Counted from the first letter of the stretch, positions 22,189 to 32,559 are shown. The stretch: DNA of 64,000 nucleotides from Cordylochernes scorpioides (GCA_030710605.1 CP092872.1:11095691-11159690); one strand, 5' to 3'. Numbers and translations: made by a program. Notes: generated by a model from the sequence alone, not told the origin.

Positions 22189-22453
22189 ATATTAACTTTA
22201 TTATGATGCATTAAAGCGCCATCTGTTATCAAAATTCGAAACTATTATAGACGCGTATGATTCTTTTTGAAAATCAACAATTTCTACTGTCCTTACTGGA
22301 ATGGAAAATTTTGTCTGTGTATGAATCTAAAGATCCGTTATAAAAAAAGGAAGGATCGACTTAATTTGATAAATTCCCAGGCCTTCCCATTAATTTGCAG
22401 TAAGGACAGTAGAAATTGTTTATTTTCAAAAAAAAAAATCATACGCGTCTATA

Positions 22454-22753
22454 AAATAGATGGAAATCTTGCCGGGAGGACATTGATCAAAAGAGACAAA
22501 GGTCGCCTCTCCCGTCAAAATAGACGTCAAAACCAGACGTCATCTATTGACCGTCGCCGCAAACTAGCGGCCTCGGGTCGGTGACAAAGCCACAATACCA
22601 GCTTTGACAAACTAAAAAGCGTCCACCTAGAGACCATGGTTCCGAGCTAATGGCCCTCGTCAGTCTAGGGCGGACTTTATTCCATGAGATCCACACGGGA
22701 TCTAATTGACCGTCTATTTTGACGGGAGAGGCGACCTTTGTCTCTTTTGTGTG
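22454..22753 (-). mobile_element. Family A element A2 (300 bp) inserted in C1
   Basis: Flanked by TATA on both sides, from the interrupted family C arm. Inverted arms of about 37 bp carry AAAGGTCGCCTCTCCCGTCA and its complement. The one-sided extension TCTTGCCGGGAGGACATTGA lies at the left. The middle holds hammerhead HHR-A2. Confidence 0.85.
22621..22675 (-). ncRNA. Hammerhead HHR-A2, core mutated
   Basis: Same layout as 32676-32730 (stem I GTCC/GGAC and CCTAGA/TCTAGG, CTGACGA, palindromic CCATGG, TC), but the GAAA core reads GGAA. That A13-to-G change should abolish cleavage. Confidence 0.65.
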
Positions 22754-22787
22754 TATAATAGTTTCGAATTTTGAATATTAACTCTAT

Positions 22788-23163
22788 CAACTGTCCGTTA
22801 TCAGGATTCCCAAATAAATATTATAAATAGAGAGAAAAAAAACCCAATAAATTCATTATATTTAAAATTTTTGCAATTACATCGAGAGAGAAAAAAAAAA
22901 ACATTTCAAATTCTATAACAATAGAAATTAGCCCCAAGAATACAAAACAAATTACTAATTCCATCTGAATAAAAAAAAAAGAAGAATGATTTGTGGAGAA
23001 TACAAAAAGACTTAATTAAGAAACAAGAGGGAAGGAAATACCTGAAAAGCAATTTAAAATGAGTAGGTTCAACAAGGCGGTAAAAAACCAGCTTGGACAA
23101 TTAAGAGACAAATTACAAACGATTGGACGAGAATGTTAATTTTGTCGTAAAGTTGGAGACGGA
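22788..23163. other. No feature recognised
   Basis: AT-rich with several poly-A runs. Confidence 0.55.
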
Positions 23164-23690
23164 ATTCTTCACAAAGTCTTTTATTGAATCTTCTATCCTT
23201 GGTATTTACAAGTACTTGGCACAACTACGTACAGTAACAAGTTTATTTGTAACATTTTACTTCACATAAAGACAGCTTTCGACCACCGTGTCTATATCAG
23301 ATGTTTCTATAACACATACACATGAGAGGGAACACGCTTCACAAAGTGTTTTATTGAATCTTCTATCCTTGGTATTTACAAGTACTTGGCACAACTACGT
23401 ACAGTAACAAGTTTATTTGTTACATTTTACTTCACATAAAGACAGCTTTCGACCACCGTCTCTATATCAGATGTTTCTATAACACATACACATGAGAAAG
23501 AAGACGCTTCACAAAGTCTTTTATTGAATCTTCTATCCTTGGTATTTACAAGTACTTGGCACAACTACGTACAGTAACAAGTTTATTTGTTACATTTTAC
23601 TTCATATAAAGACAGCTTTCGACCACCGTCTCTATATCAGATGTTTCTATAACACATACACATGAGAGGGAAAGCGCTACGAAGCCAATA
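23164..23690. repeat. 170-bp tandem triplication
   Basis: Three nearly identical units of 170 bp (CACAAAGT at 23170, 23340 and 23510), each with GGTATTTACAAGTACTTGGC, ACAGCTTTCGACCACCGT and CACATACACATGAGA. Confidence 0.95.
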
Positions 23691-23705
23691 AGCCTTATAT
23701 ATAAC

Positions 23706-24121
23706 TAGCCGAATGACCCGGGCAACGCCCGTGTTTTACCCGATTGAATGTTTTGATTCAAATACTATTTGTTACAATTATAAATTGGCGCCTTGAATAA
23801 ATGCATATGTTAGTTAATAACTCTAGCCTATGTGCTTTATCTGTCTATGTACTGTTGGCTTCCGTAGGCGTCTCTTACTGGGAAAGAGAAAGAGAGGATT
23901 CCATTTGGTTATTAATTAATATATACATTTATTTAAGGAGCGACCCGCTCCAACACAATAGTTACAAAAACGAAAATGCTAGTGGGGGGGGGGGGGGGGT
24001 GCAAAGGTGGCGTGATCGTAGCCAACCAATAGGAGGGCGCCATTCCAAAAAAAAGCAAACGGTGACAGAGACGAAAACTGATTAAGAGATGAAGAATGAC
24101 GCTCGTAACTGTATATAGAAT
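23706..24121 (-). mobile_element. Non-autonomous Helitron, copy 2
   Basis: ACTAGCCGAATGACCCGGGC at the left is the inverted CTAGT-type 3' end with hairpin. The interior matches 5371-5852 except for indels. A run of about 15 G lies at 23985-23999, next to GCCAACCAATAGG, as in copy 1. Confidence 0.75.
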
Positions 24122-24239
24122 GGCTTGCCCACCATTTCTATATTTTTTTAGAAGAGTTCAACGACCTGAGACTGTCTTTGTAAATATTGCGGTATTTTCC
24201 GGATGGACAGTTCAATTTTTGACAATTTAAACCATTTTT

Positions 24240-24540
24240 TTTAATTAAAGATACTTCGACCAGTAAATCTTTTTTATTGTCTCGACGTTTGGACAAAAAT
24301 CTTTTGTTCTCGTCAAGAGCGAACAAAAATTAAAACATTTGGCAAAGTGTTAATAATTAATAATGAGACTAATTTTTAACGCCTTGCCAAATTTTTTAAT
24401 TTTTGTTCGCTTCTGACGAGGACAAAAGATTTTTGTCGCAACGTCCAGATAATAAAAAATATTTACTAGCCGAAGTATCTTTAATTTAAAGAACTATTTA
24501 TCCGGCCAGGCAGCCTCTATCTTTAAGATAAACCATTTTA
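24240..24540. repeat. Foldback repeat J
   Basis: Inverted arms: AAAATCTTTTGTTCTCGTCA, GAGCGAACAAAAATT and, after an AT loop, AATTTTTGTTCGCTTCTGAC then GAGGACAAAAGATTTTTGTC. The outer end AAGTATCTTTAATTTAAAGA then GGCCAGGCAGCCTCTATCTT recurs at 30480-30545 and 5330. Confidence 0.7.
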
Positions 24541-24639
24541 TTGACTTTTAATCAATTATTACAGAGAAGTATGATAAAATAAAGAGGTGATATATTAAAA
24601 AGGGGTAAATAAAATGTAGGGAAATATATACAGTTGTTC

Positions 24640-24835
24640 TATAAAAGCATAGTGCGCTTCTCCCATCAAAATAAACGTCAAAAAAAGACACCATCTATTG
24701 ACCGTCGCCGCAAACTAGCTGCTTCGAGTCGATGACAAAACCACAACACTAGCTTTGATGGCGTCTAGGTCTAACGTTCATTTTGATGGGAGAGGTGCCC
24801 TATGTTTTTATAGATCAATTTCCTCCCGGCAAAAA
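24640..24835. mobile_element. Family A element, hammerhead region deleted
   Basis: Arms with GCGCTTCTCCCATCAAAATA and its inverse, ending in TCAATTTCCTCCCGGCAAAA. The conserved CGTCGCCGCAAACTAGC and CCACAACACTAGCTTTG remain, but the hammerhead is missing. Confidence 0.75.
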
Positions 24836-24841
24836 TTCTCA

Positions 24842-25104
24842 AATATATACTGTTGTTAAAATTCTAAACTATTATAGAAGCGTATGATTCTTTTTAAAAA
24901 TTAAACAATTTCTACTGTCCTTACTGCAATATGGAAAAAATAATGGGAGGGTTCACCACTGATGAGCCAGGCCCTCCCATTGATTTTTCACATTGCAGTA
25001 AGGACAGTAGAAATTGTTTAATTTTTAATAGGAATCATACGCGTCTATAATAGTTTAGAATTTTCAGAGCAGATGGTGAGCTAATGCATCAATATATACA
25101 GTTG
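24842..25104. mobile_element. Family C palindromic element C2 with 14-bp target duplication
   Basis: AATATATACTGTTG (24842-24855) and AATATATACAGTTG (25091-25104) flank the element with one mismatch. The long hairpin arms contain ACAATTTCTACTGTCCTTAC and CATACGCGTCTATAATAG. The extension GATGGTGAGCTAATGCATC lies only on the right. Confidence 0.85.
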
Positions 25105-25724
25105 TATATGTACAAATTCTTCAGCAAGGTAGGCGTCTCCACTTTGAGAGAGTCTAGACAAGGTCTTCTTGAACACTCCTCAGTTCCACGCCGAGGAAGT
25201 ACCTATAGATTGTGGGTCTTGGTAGACGCCAGGATGGTCAGAGTGTTATCATCCAGGCCATGCCCGAAGACCCAGATTCCAGGTTAAGGGGCCGCTAGAT
25301 GATGGTGAATGCCTCCCAGATGAGAAGACAGAGACAGGACCAGTATTGGTTAGCCAGAGTCAGATAGCTGGACCCACAGGCGATGATATTATTGTCTTGA
25401 TAGATATCTATCGTCCATTCTGTTATTTACATGAACTGGGATCGAATCCCGCAATGAACAACTTCTGGACCGTGACACGGGCGGCTAGCTTCGGCAACAC
25501 CGGAGCTGACGTCACACCCGTACTTTCACTTTCTGTTTTTGTATCCTGCATAGGCGTAGCCGCGCTGACTCATATTTTCTTTCCCCATGATTACCATTTC
25601 ATCAATATATATAATCCTGTCACCTTGTTGTAGTTAATTAAAGAATAATTAACGTTAAGCGCTGTGTGTGTGTAATCAAATTGAAATACAACAACCTTAT
25701 GAAGAAAGAAAAATTACTTCAATA
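25105..25724. other. Unassigned, GC-richer stretch with a tRNA-like block
   Basis: Higher GC than its surroundings. GGGATCGAATCCC at 25438-25450 matches the insert in the LINE at 1061-1073. Open frames of 67 and 95 codons show no family motif. Confidence 0.4.
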
Positions 25725-25905
25725 GCCCTTGATTGTATCAAAGTTCCAACATCACTAGTAAGTGCAACTACTCAAACAGAGCTCTGGCTCCTTGTTAGTG
25801 TAAAATTCAAACTTCTTTCTATATGTGTAGATATATGTTGCACTAAAGTAAAATCAATCGCTAACTAACCACCATGATTATCATGGCCTAACCATGTACA
25901 CTTGG
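25725..25905 (+). repeat. SINE2, diverged body
   Basis: CTCAAACAGAGCTCTGGC, TATGTGTAGATATATG and CACCATGATTATCATGGCCT keep the SINE2 order. The tRNA head is lost. Confidence 0.65.
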
Positions 25906-26483
25906 GATTGGTAAGAAATATCTTTATGTGAGGCTTTGTATAATTATTTTAAGGAATAATTTTAGTTATATGACCAAACCAATGAAAGTGTTGTTTTTAA
26001 CCAAAGATTTTTGTTATTGAGTCTGTTATTATTCTATGAAGATACGATTGCTTTTGTTCTCTATGTAACTTGTGGCATTTATATTTTTGCTTTAGAATGT
26101 GTGACCTTTTATATAGCTTTCAACTTTTGTAAACTTTACATTCTATTATTTCAAAGTTTTTAATGTGTGAAGTGTTTGTTAACAAAATAAAAAACATTTT
26201 CGTCCAATTCCGGGACCATTGTTTCCACAATGGGTGTATCGTGCAATGTATAAAACATATAATACATAATGGAGCTGTTACCTCCATGTGAACACACGCC
26301 ATGTATAATTGATGCGCTGTGTGCTGTAAAAGGTAATTAAGGCGGTCAGCAAATGTCTTCATTTAGAACCCAGCTGAATAATGAAACAAAACCTGATGAG
26401 ACACTGTCTTGGACACAATCAACCCCAGACTACGGTAGAATATATACATCGGGGCTATAGATCACATTTCACTATATAACAAC
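25906..26483. other. No feature recognised
   Basis: AT-rich; no supported gene or repeat. Confidence 0.5.
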
Positions 26484-26775
26484 AATGGAAGTTGGTGAAA
26501 TGATGGTCTAAGCCATTGATTTTAGACCACTATCGGGTTCGATTTCCGCATTGGGCACTTTTTTTCTGATAAAAAATTGCTCCGATGGCCTCTGATTCTT
26601 TCAAATTTCCAACCAGCGAATGCAAGTAAACAAAAGGAGCTCTGGCATATTTGTAAGTGCATGTCGAACTGATTTTCACATGTGTAGACATGTGGTGTAC
26701 TTACAGTTAAAGCAGCCGCCTACTTCTCCCCACCATTATTATCATGGCCTGTACCACATGCACTAGGGAAATAAG
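26484..26775 (+). repeat. SINE2, near full length
   Basis: tRNA-like head (GTTGGTGAAATGATGGTCTA, B box GGTTCGATTTC), then TTGCTCCGATGGCCTCTGAT, CACATGTGTAGACATGTGG, ATTATCATGGCCTGTACCAC and an A-rich end. Confidence 0.85.
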
Positions 26776-26779
26776 CAAA

Positions 26780-27040
26780 AAAAAAAAACAATTAGATTTC
26801 TGAAGCAAGAAAATGATTATTCTTTGTGTGTGAAAGCTTGTAAAAAATAGGAACTTACTTTTTACCATTAATTGTTTTTTCCCTTTGTCGTCTGTTTGTT
26901 GAATCTGGTTAGAACGATGTATGTAAATTAGATGATTCTTTTGTTGCCTTAAATACGAGGTAATTAACTCTCTCTATATCTAAAAATGTTTAAAGTTTAA
27001 TTTTATAAATCTGAGAATTGTCTTCGAAAACGATCCCACG
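26780..27040 (+). repeat. Dispersed repeat K, copy 1
   Basis: AGCTTGTAAAAAATAG, TTAGAACGATGTATGTAAAT, ATACGAGGTAATTAACTC and AGTTTAATTTTATAAATCTG are found in reverse complement at 47840-48090. Confidence 0.75.
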
Positions 27041-27239
27041 ATTTCTCTATGGCAGAAAATATTTGGTAGTTTGTTTAAAATTGAAAATATTCATATGTGT
27101 AATTCTATATTGTCTTCAAATCTTATGTCTATACTTAGCCTAAAATACCATGAATAAGTTTCTACTATACACTTTCGTATATACCTTATATTTTGTATAT
27201 TCGATAGATTTGTGTGTGTGGCAATTTAAATGATTTTTT

Positions 27240-27545
27240 TTTTGCTTATCCCTAGTACACGTAGTACAGGCCATGATAATCATGGTGGGTAGAAGTAGAC
27301 GACTGCTTTTACTGTAAGTGCACCACATGTCTACACATGTGAAAGCAGTTCGAATTTTCACTTACAAATGTGCCAGAGCCCCGTTTGGTTACTTGCACTC
27401 GCTGGTGGGGTTGGACTTTTGCAAGAATCGGGGGGCCATTCGAGCATTTTTTTTTAACAGAAAAAAAAGTGTCCAATGCGGGAATCGAACCCGGGTCGTA
27501 GTGGTCGAAAACCAAACGGTTTAACCAACCTTCCATCGACCCCCC
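27240..27545 (-). repeat. SINE2, full-length copy
   Basis: Reverse complement of the whole SINE2: tail with CCCTAGTACACGTAGTACAG, and head with GGAATCGAACCC (inverted B box) and AAACCAAACGGTTTAACCAA. Confidence 0.85.
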
Positions 27546-28264
27546 AATTGAAATGATAAAAGTAATCAAATATAAACACCAACATATGCAAGGCTATCGT
27601 CAGTGTGGTATACTTCAGTAGCCAATCAGCTGGCTCTACAGGATTCTAAATAGATTGAAGGGAAGTTCACAAAGTACAGTACTATAGATACCCACATCTA
27701 TAGACAACAGCGTTGAGATAGAAAACTCAGAAAACCTAGCGAAAGTTTTATTTTAATTTCCTTTCTCACTTTTTCTCCCGCTCCGAGTAAATACAGGTGG
27801 CTCCTGTGTCAATATTTGATTGTTGAACAATATATTTGCATAACGCCCTATTTCTATCTTCTCCCTAACCTTCCTGTTTTACACACCTTGTATCACCTGT
27901 ACATATTTCATAGGTGAAAATCATGATTTATCGTAATTGATAATTGGCAGCAAATGAATTTACAAAAAATTCTATTTATGCTATGTAATGTATTGTACAC
28001 TATTGCTTCCAACACTAATCTTTGGTATAGGTTACGTATGTGGTCATAGTGAGTGTTAGAGAACGGTTTAAGTTAGAAGTTTAACTTTGTAGCAGCTGTA
28101 TGTTGGAATATTAGTGACCGGAGACCTTTGTATTTTACATTTCCATAAAGCTCTGATATTCTAACTTCTACGGATATACCCGTCTCTCCTACGTACATTC
28201 CCTATATATAGGGAAATTACCATAGATTGCCATTGTCTTAATCCTTGTTCTAATGACTACTTAG
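27546..28264. other. No feature recognised
   Basis: Mixed AT-rich sequence without support for a gene. Confidence 0.55.
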
Positions 28265-28608
28265 TATATACTATTATGAAAAAGGCATCTCCTTATCGTG
28301 CAACTGAGAGTTGCTGATGGCTTGCGCCATCTATCGGAATAAATATCAACTATTCGTTGATTTCTAATTATTCCAGAATTGACCAAATATCCATTCTTGA
28401 TTAATCAAGAAAAGCTAACCACGTACACGTTTCGGGCTGTTGGCCCTCATCAGCGTGGTGCAAGCTGTACCTCAACGACCAAAAAACTGATCATTCAGGC
28501 ATCCTGAAAAAGTTGCACGATAAGGAGATGCCTTTTTATTAATTTACGCATGTTATCCCAGTACAATATCACATTTGTACTATTTTTTTCATATTTATAT
28601 ACTATTAT
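28265..28608 (-). mobile_element. Family B element B1, complete, with 13-bp target duplication
   Basis: TATATACTATTAT at 28265-28277 is repeated exactly at 28596-28608, giving a 318-bp element. Its 26-bp inverted arms are perfect (AAAAGGCATCTCCTTATCGT and its complement). A one-sided extension (28545-28595, with ATCACATTTGTACTATTTTT) lies on the right only. The middle carries hammerhead HHR-B1 on the minus strand, and GCGCCATCTATCGGAATAAA lies in the left half. No ORF. Confidence 0.9.
28414..28465 (-). ncRNA. Type I hammerhead ribozyme HHR-B1, intact core
   Basis: On the minus strand: stem I 5' side GCTTGCACCACG, CTGATGA, stem II GGGC/GCCC with loop CAACA, GAAA, then a minimal stem III (AC-GT-GT) and GTA (cleavage expected after this A). 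The stem I 3' side CGTGGTTAGC pairs as CCACG/CGTGG and GCT/AGC around an internal loop. Every conserved core base is present. The tiny stem III is typical of retrotransposon hammerheads thought to work best as dimers. Confidence 0.8.
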
Positions 28609-29034
28609 TCGTTCTATTTATATTATTCTTTTGTATAAGAGATCTTAAACCCAAACACTAGACAATCGAAACAAAATTATAAAAAATTCATCTCCTGACG
28701 TTCGATGTTTTCACCTTAATTTTTTCTTTCAACTGAAAAAAACAAGTTCATACTTGATTGAAATATTGAGACAGCTTGGCTCTCTCATTTGCCTAACGGA
28801 TTCTATATTCTAATCTACCAAACTGTTCTACTATTGTATTAGACTGTCTTTCTAGATATCTACGGTATTTTATAGGATTCCTTGTTAAACGTATTTACAG
28901 AAACTATGGACATAAGCTTTTTGTGAAGGCAGAAAAATCAATATATATATATACATTTATCGTGCATGGCTCCTCTACAAAATTTACATATAGCCTATTC
29001 AAGCATATAAATTAAAAACATTAGACATTAGCCT
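28609..29034. other. No feature recognised
   Basis: AT-rich. ACTATGGACATAAGCTTTT near 28905 is a scrap of the long family C interior. Confidence 0.5.
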
Positions 29035-29345
29035 TTTTTGCTTATTCCTAGTACACGTGGTACAGGCCATGATGATTATGGTGGGTAGAAGTAGGCGACT
29101 ACTTTTACTGTAAGTGGACCACATGTCAACACATGTGAAAAACGGTTCGACTTTGCACTTACAAATTTGCCAAAGCCCCGTTTGGTTACTTGCACTCGCT
29201 GGTGGTGTTAGACTTTTGTAAGAATCGGGGGCCATTGGAGCATTTTTATTATCAGAAAAAAGTGCCCAATGCGGGAATCGAACTCGGGTCGTAGCGGTCG
29301 AAAATCAACGGTTTAGATCATCCTTCCACCAACCTCCATTTAATT
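29035..29345 (-). repeat. SINE2, full-length copy
   Basis: Same order as 27240-27545, with GGGAATCGAACTCGGG as inverted B box. Confidence 0.85.
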
Positions 29346-29812
29346 GTTGTTATATATTAGAAGCTATATCATAAAGTTGAGGAAGGATGATACTCATGCA
29401 CTGAATATATGAACATCTCCCATTATATTTATCCATTAGAACAATACATAACGTTAATCACTCTAGTCGAAAAACCTTATTAGTGGTGATGAAAGTATAA
29501 GCCACAACACCATTTTTGGAAAAATCAGACAAAAATCCAACCTGTATGCCTTGGTTTCAAGCTATGGATATCATCATGGATCTAAATTTGGCAAAATTAG
29601 CCGATGTGGTTAATTCTTTATCACCACAAGTTGACAAATGTCAATCTTACGGGTTATCACACAAAAAGCAATAACTAAGGCCTACAGTAAGAGTGACTTA
29701 AACACAGAAAAAGGTACACTCTTGAGTACAACACCAACAACAAAAAGGAGGTAAACAAACGAAAAAAAAACACGATTTGTTAAATAAAATAAAAACAGTA
29801 CTTTAACACAAA
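29346..29812. other. Diverged family A trace; otherwise nothing recognised
   Basis: 29490-29600 keeps AAGCCACAACACCATTTTTG and the spacing of family A. Its hammerhead position reads TGATGATATCCATAGCTTGA then AACC, too altered to call a ribozyme. Confidence 0.4.
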
Positions 29813-30187
29813 GCAATAACGCGCCATCTATACATATAAAATAAAAGGATTTAGAAGCGCGAATGTTTCTTTTATACATAAAACGAACTTCTACTGTCCT
29901 TACTGCGATGAAAAAATATATTGGGAGGGCTTGGCTCATCAGTGGTGAACCCTCCCAGCGGTTTCGCCAATTTAATCCACCAGACCGCTTCTCAGAGCTC
30001 TAATACTGTATTGGATAATTCTGCTTTTATATGCTACACTGAAGGATGGAATCTTAGAATCGTTTTCAAGCAAACTATGGACATAAGCTTATAGGACAGT
30101 AGAATTACATTCAAATATTTGCTTCGAGCAATGCTCTTCAGCAAACTATAAAGACAAGGCCAGTTAGGAATAAATTAACACAAAGCA
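29813..30187. mobile_element. Family C palindromic element, long form
   Basis: Starts with the extension AATAACGCGCCATCTATACA. Then come ACTTCTACTGTCCTTACTGC, GGCTTGGCTCATCAGTGGTG, GAACCCTCCCAGCGGTTTCG and the long interior. TTAACACAAAGCA occurs at both ends (29813-29825, 30175-30187); since it also occurs at the internal junction at 6627, it may be part of the element. Confidence 0.75.
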
Positions 30188-30545
30188 CTTATCTTTTATT
30201 TTCAGCGTTGTTAAGGAGCGGACCGGGGTTTCACAGGTATGCGAGGAGAAACACCAGACAAGCACACAGAGAACGCTTTATGCGTCGCAATTCGAACACC
30301 ACTCCACGACACTTCGCATTCCGTTTCAACCCTCTTTTATGTACAAACATGGCTACATTCGTCCAATGAGAAGGCGTGGGAGATCAGAGTTCACTTAACA
30401 AATAAACAACATACTTTCCGCATAACTGAGATTAAAACTGCTATGTTTGTCAAATAATTTGACAAAGTAAATAAAAAAGATTTACTGGCCGAAGTATATT
30501 TTATTTGAAGAACTATGAATGCCGGCCAAGCAGCCTCTATCTTTA
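30188..30545. other. Unassigned, ending in a repeat J terminus
   Basis: 30200-30430 is GC-richer and has a 72-codon frame without recognisable motif. 30480-30545 matches the end of repeat J. Confidence 0.45.
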
Positions 30546-30619
30546 TGACCACAAGTAAAGTTTCATTACTAGGTTGATAAATATAATGGATTGCTCTAAT
30601 GCATAAATAAAGGGAGTGG

Positions 30620-30805
30620 TGTCTCTTTTGGTATATATGAAACTATAGAAGCAATGGGCGCCTCTCCCTTCAAAATAAACGTCAAAAACTGACGCCATCT
30701 ATTGACCGTCGCCGCAGTTGGCGTCAGTTTTTGACGTTTATTTTGAAGGGAGAGGCGCCCATTGCTTCTATGGATTAATATCCTCCCGGCAAATTTTCCA
30801 TCCAT
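30620..30805. mobile_element. Family A element reduced to a near-perfect hairpin
   Basis: AGAAGCAATGGGCGCCTCTC, CCTTCAAAATAAACGTCAAA and CTGACGCCATCTATTGACC are followed almost at once by their exact inverse, ending in TCCTCCCGGCAAATTTTCC. Ribozyme and middle are gone. Confidence 0.85.
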
Positions 30806-30839
30806 ATGAAACTATGCATAAAAATGTTCATGTAAGCTG

Positions 30840-32078
30840 TTAGGATATACCTTTTTTTTTCTTTTAATATCAACACCTGACCTTTTTTTTTCTTTTAATT
30901 TCAACACCTGACCTTTTTTTTCTTTTAATTTCAACACCTGACCTTTTTTTTTCTTTTAATTTCAACACCTGACCTTTTTTTTTCTTTTAATTTCAACACC
31001 TGACCTTTTTTTTTCTTTTAATTTCAACACCTGACCTTTTTTTTCTTTTAATTTCAACACCTGATCTTTTTTTTTCTTTTAATTTCAACACCTGACCTTT
31101 TTTTTCTTTTAATTTCAACACCTGATCTTTTTTTTCTTTTAATTGTCAATTGTCCTGACCTTTTTTTTCTTTTAATTTCAACACCTGACCTTTTTTTTTC
31201 TTTTAATTTCAACACCTGACCTTTTTTTTTCTTTTAATTTCAACACCTGACCTTTTTTTTCTTTTAATTTCAACACCTGATCTTTTTTTTCTTTTAATTG
31301 TCAATTGTCCTGACCTTTTTTTTCTTTTAATTTCAACACCTGACCTTTTTTTTCTTTTAATTTCAACACCTGACCTTCTTTTTCTTTTAATTGTCAATTG
31401 TCCTGACCTTTTTTTTTTCTTTTAATTTCAACACCTGACCTTTTTTTTCTTTTAATTTCAACACCTGACCTTTTTTTTCTTTTAATTTCAACACCTGACC
31501 TTTTTTTTCTCTTAATTGTCAATTGTCCTGACCTTTTTTTTTCTTTTAATTGTCAATTGTCCTGACCTTTTTTTTTCTTTTAATTTCAACACCTGACCTT
31601 TTTTTTTCTTTTAATTTCAACACCTGACCTTTTTTTTCTTTTAATTTCAACACCTGACCTTTTTTTTTCTTTTAATTTCAACACCTGACCTTTTTTTTCT
31701 TTTAATTTCACCACCTGACCTTTTTTTCTTTTAATTTCAACACCTGATCTTTTTTTTCTTTTAATTGTCAATTGTCCTGACCTTTTTTTTCTTTTAATTT
31801 CAACACCTGACCTTTTTTTTCTTTTAATTTCAACACCTGACCTTCTTTTTCTTTTAATTGTCAATTGTCCTGACCTTTTTTTTTTCTTTTAATTTCAACA
31901 CCTGACCTTTTTTTTCTTTTAATTTCAACACCTGACCTTTTTTTTTCTTTTAATTTCAACACCTGACCTTTTTTTTCTTTTAATTTCAACACCTGATCTT
32001 TTTTTTTTCTTTTAATTGTCAATTGTCCTGACCTTTTTTTTTCTTTTAATTTCAACACCTGACCTTTTTTTTTTTCTT
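30840..32078. repeat. Pyrimidine-rich ~31-bp satellite with higher-order repeats
   Basis: About 38 units of CTGACC, TTTTTTTTCTTTTAATTTC, AACAC, interspersed with a variant ending AATTGTCAATTGTC. A block with the rare variant ACCTTCTTTTTC recurs 467 bp apart (31374, 31841). The array is framed by GGATATACC (30844) and ATATCAACACCTGAC (32387), pieces of one palindromic element. Lysine-rich minus-strand frames are artefacts. Confidence 0.95.
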
Positions 32079-32184
32079 ATTTTTATTATTCTTATTACAT
32101 ACACAGCGTATTTACGTAAATTTGTTCATAGATACCTATTTCTTGATTTCTAAGGAGGCCTATGGGACCGAATATTGTTTGTAG

Positions 32185-32400
32185 ATGTAAAGTCTGCACT
32201 ATGCTGACAAGAGCTAACAGCACGAAACTCGTACGTGGTTGACCTTTCTTGATTTCTCAAGAAATTAAGTTCGCCATATATCACGGAACAAATTTTTTAA
32301 AAGGTTCAGTTGAATTTTTCCATTATATGGTGTTCTGACATTTAAAATGCTATTGGGAGAGATCAGGAAATGCTTTTTTTGTTTTTAATATCAACACCTG
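32185..32400 (+). mobile_element. Family B-like fragment with degraded hammerhead
   Basis: At 32192-32242: CTGACAA (G8 lost), GAAA, then GTACGTGGTTGAC matching the stem I side of HHR-B1. It continues into GATCAGGAAATGC at 32363. Confidence 0.55.
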
Positions 32401-32559
32401 ACTTTTTTTTTTCTAAATTGTATTTGCATATAGGAAACTCTTTAACGTCATTTCTTACCAATTTGAACAACTTCCCATTGTACCTAATACTATAGTTTCT
32501 CTCACACAGATGAACTAAATTCTTTAAATAGCTTTCCTTCTCATTGAGGACAATTTCCT

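Larger units (their letters stand above)
22189..22787. mobile_element. Family C palindromic element C1 with a family A element nested in it
   Basis: Outer direct repeats ATATTAACTTTAT (22189-22201) and ATATTAACTCTAT (22775-22787) differ at one base. The left end has the full family C extension (GATGCATTAAAGCGCCATCT). The right arm is split: ACGCGTCTATA ends at 22453 and TATAATAGTTTCGAATTTTG resumes at 22754. Confidence 0.85.

Noticed and set aside
23164-23690. Hammerhead in the 170-bp triplicate (CTGATAT...GAAAGCTG on the minus strand)
   Set aside because: The G and A at core positions 8 and 9 are missing in every unit and no stem I is found.
25084-25633. Two plus-strand frames of 67 and 95 codons
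   Set aside because: GC-richer than the surroundings but with no motif, and the second crosses a tRNA-like repeat block.
29813-30187. TTAACACAAAGCA as a target duplication
   Set aside because: The same word occurs at the internal junction of the copy at 6627, so it may belong to the element end.
31209-32058. Lysine/arginine-rich minus-strand frames
   Set aside because: Translations of the pyrimidine-rich satellite; several frames give the same repeat and none has a non-repeat part.
30840-32078. CRISPR array
   Set aside because: Units are directly adjacent with no unique spacers, and the context is eukaryotic.
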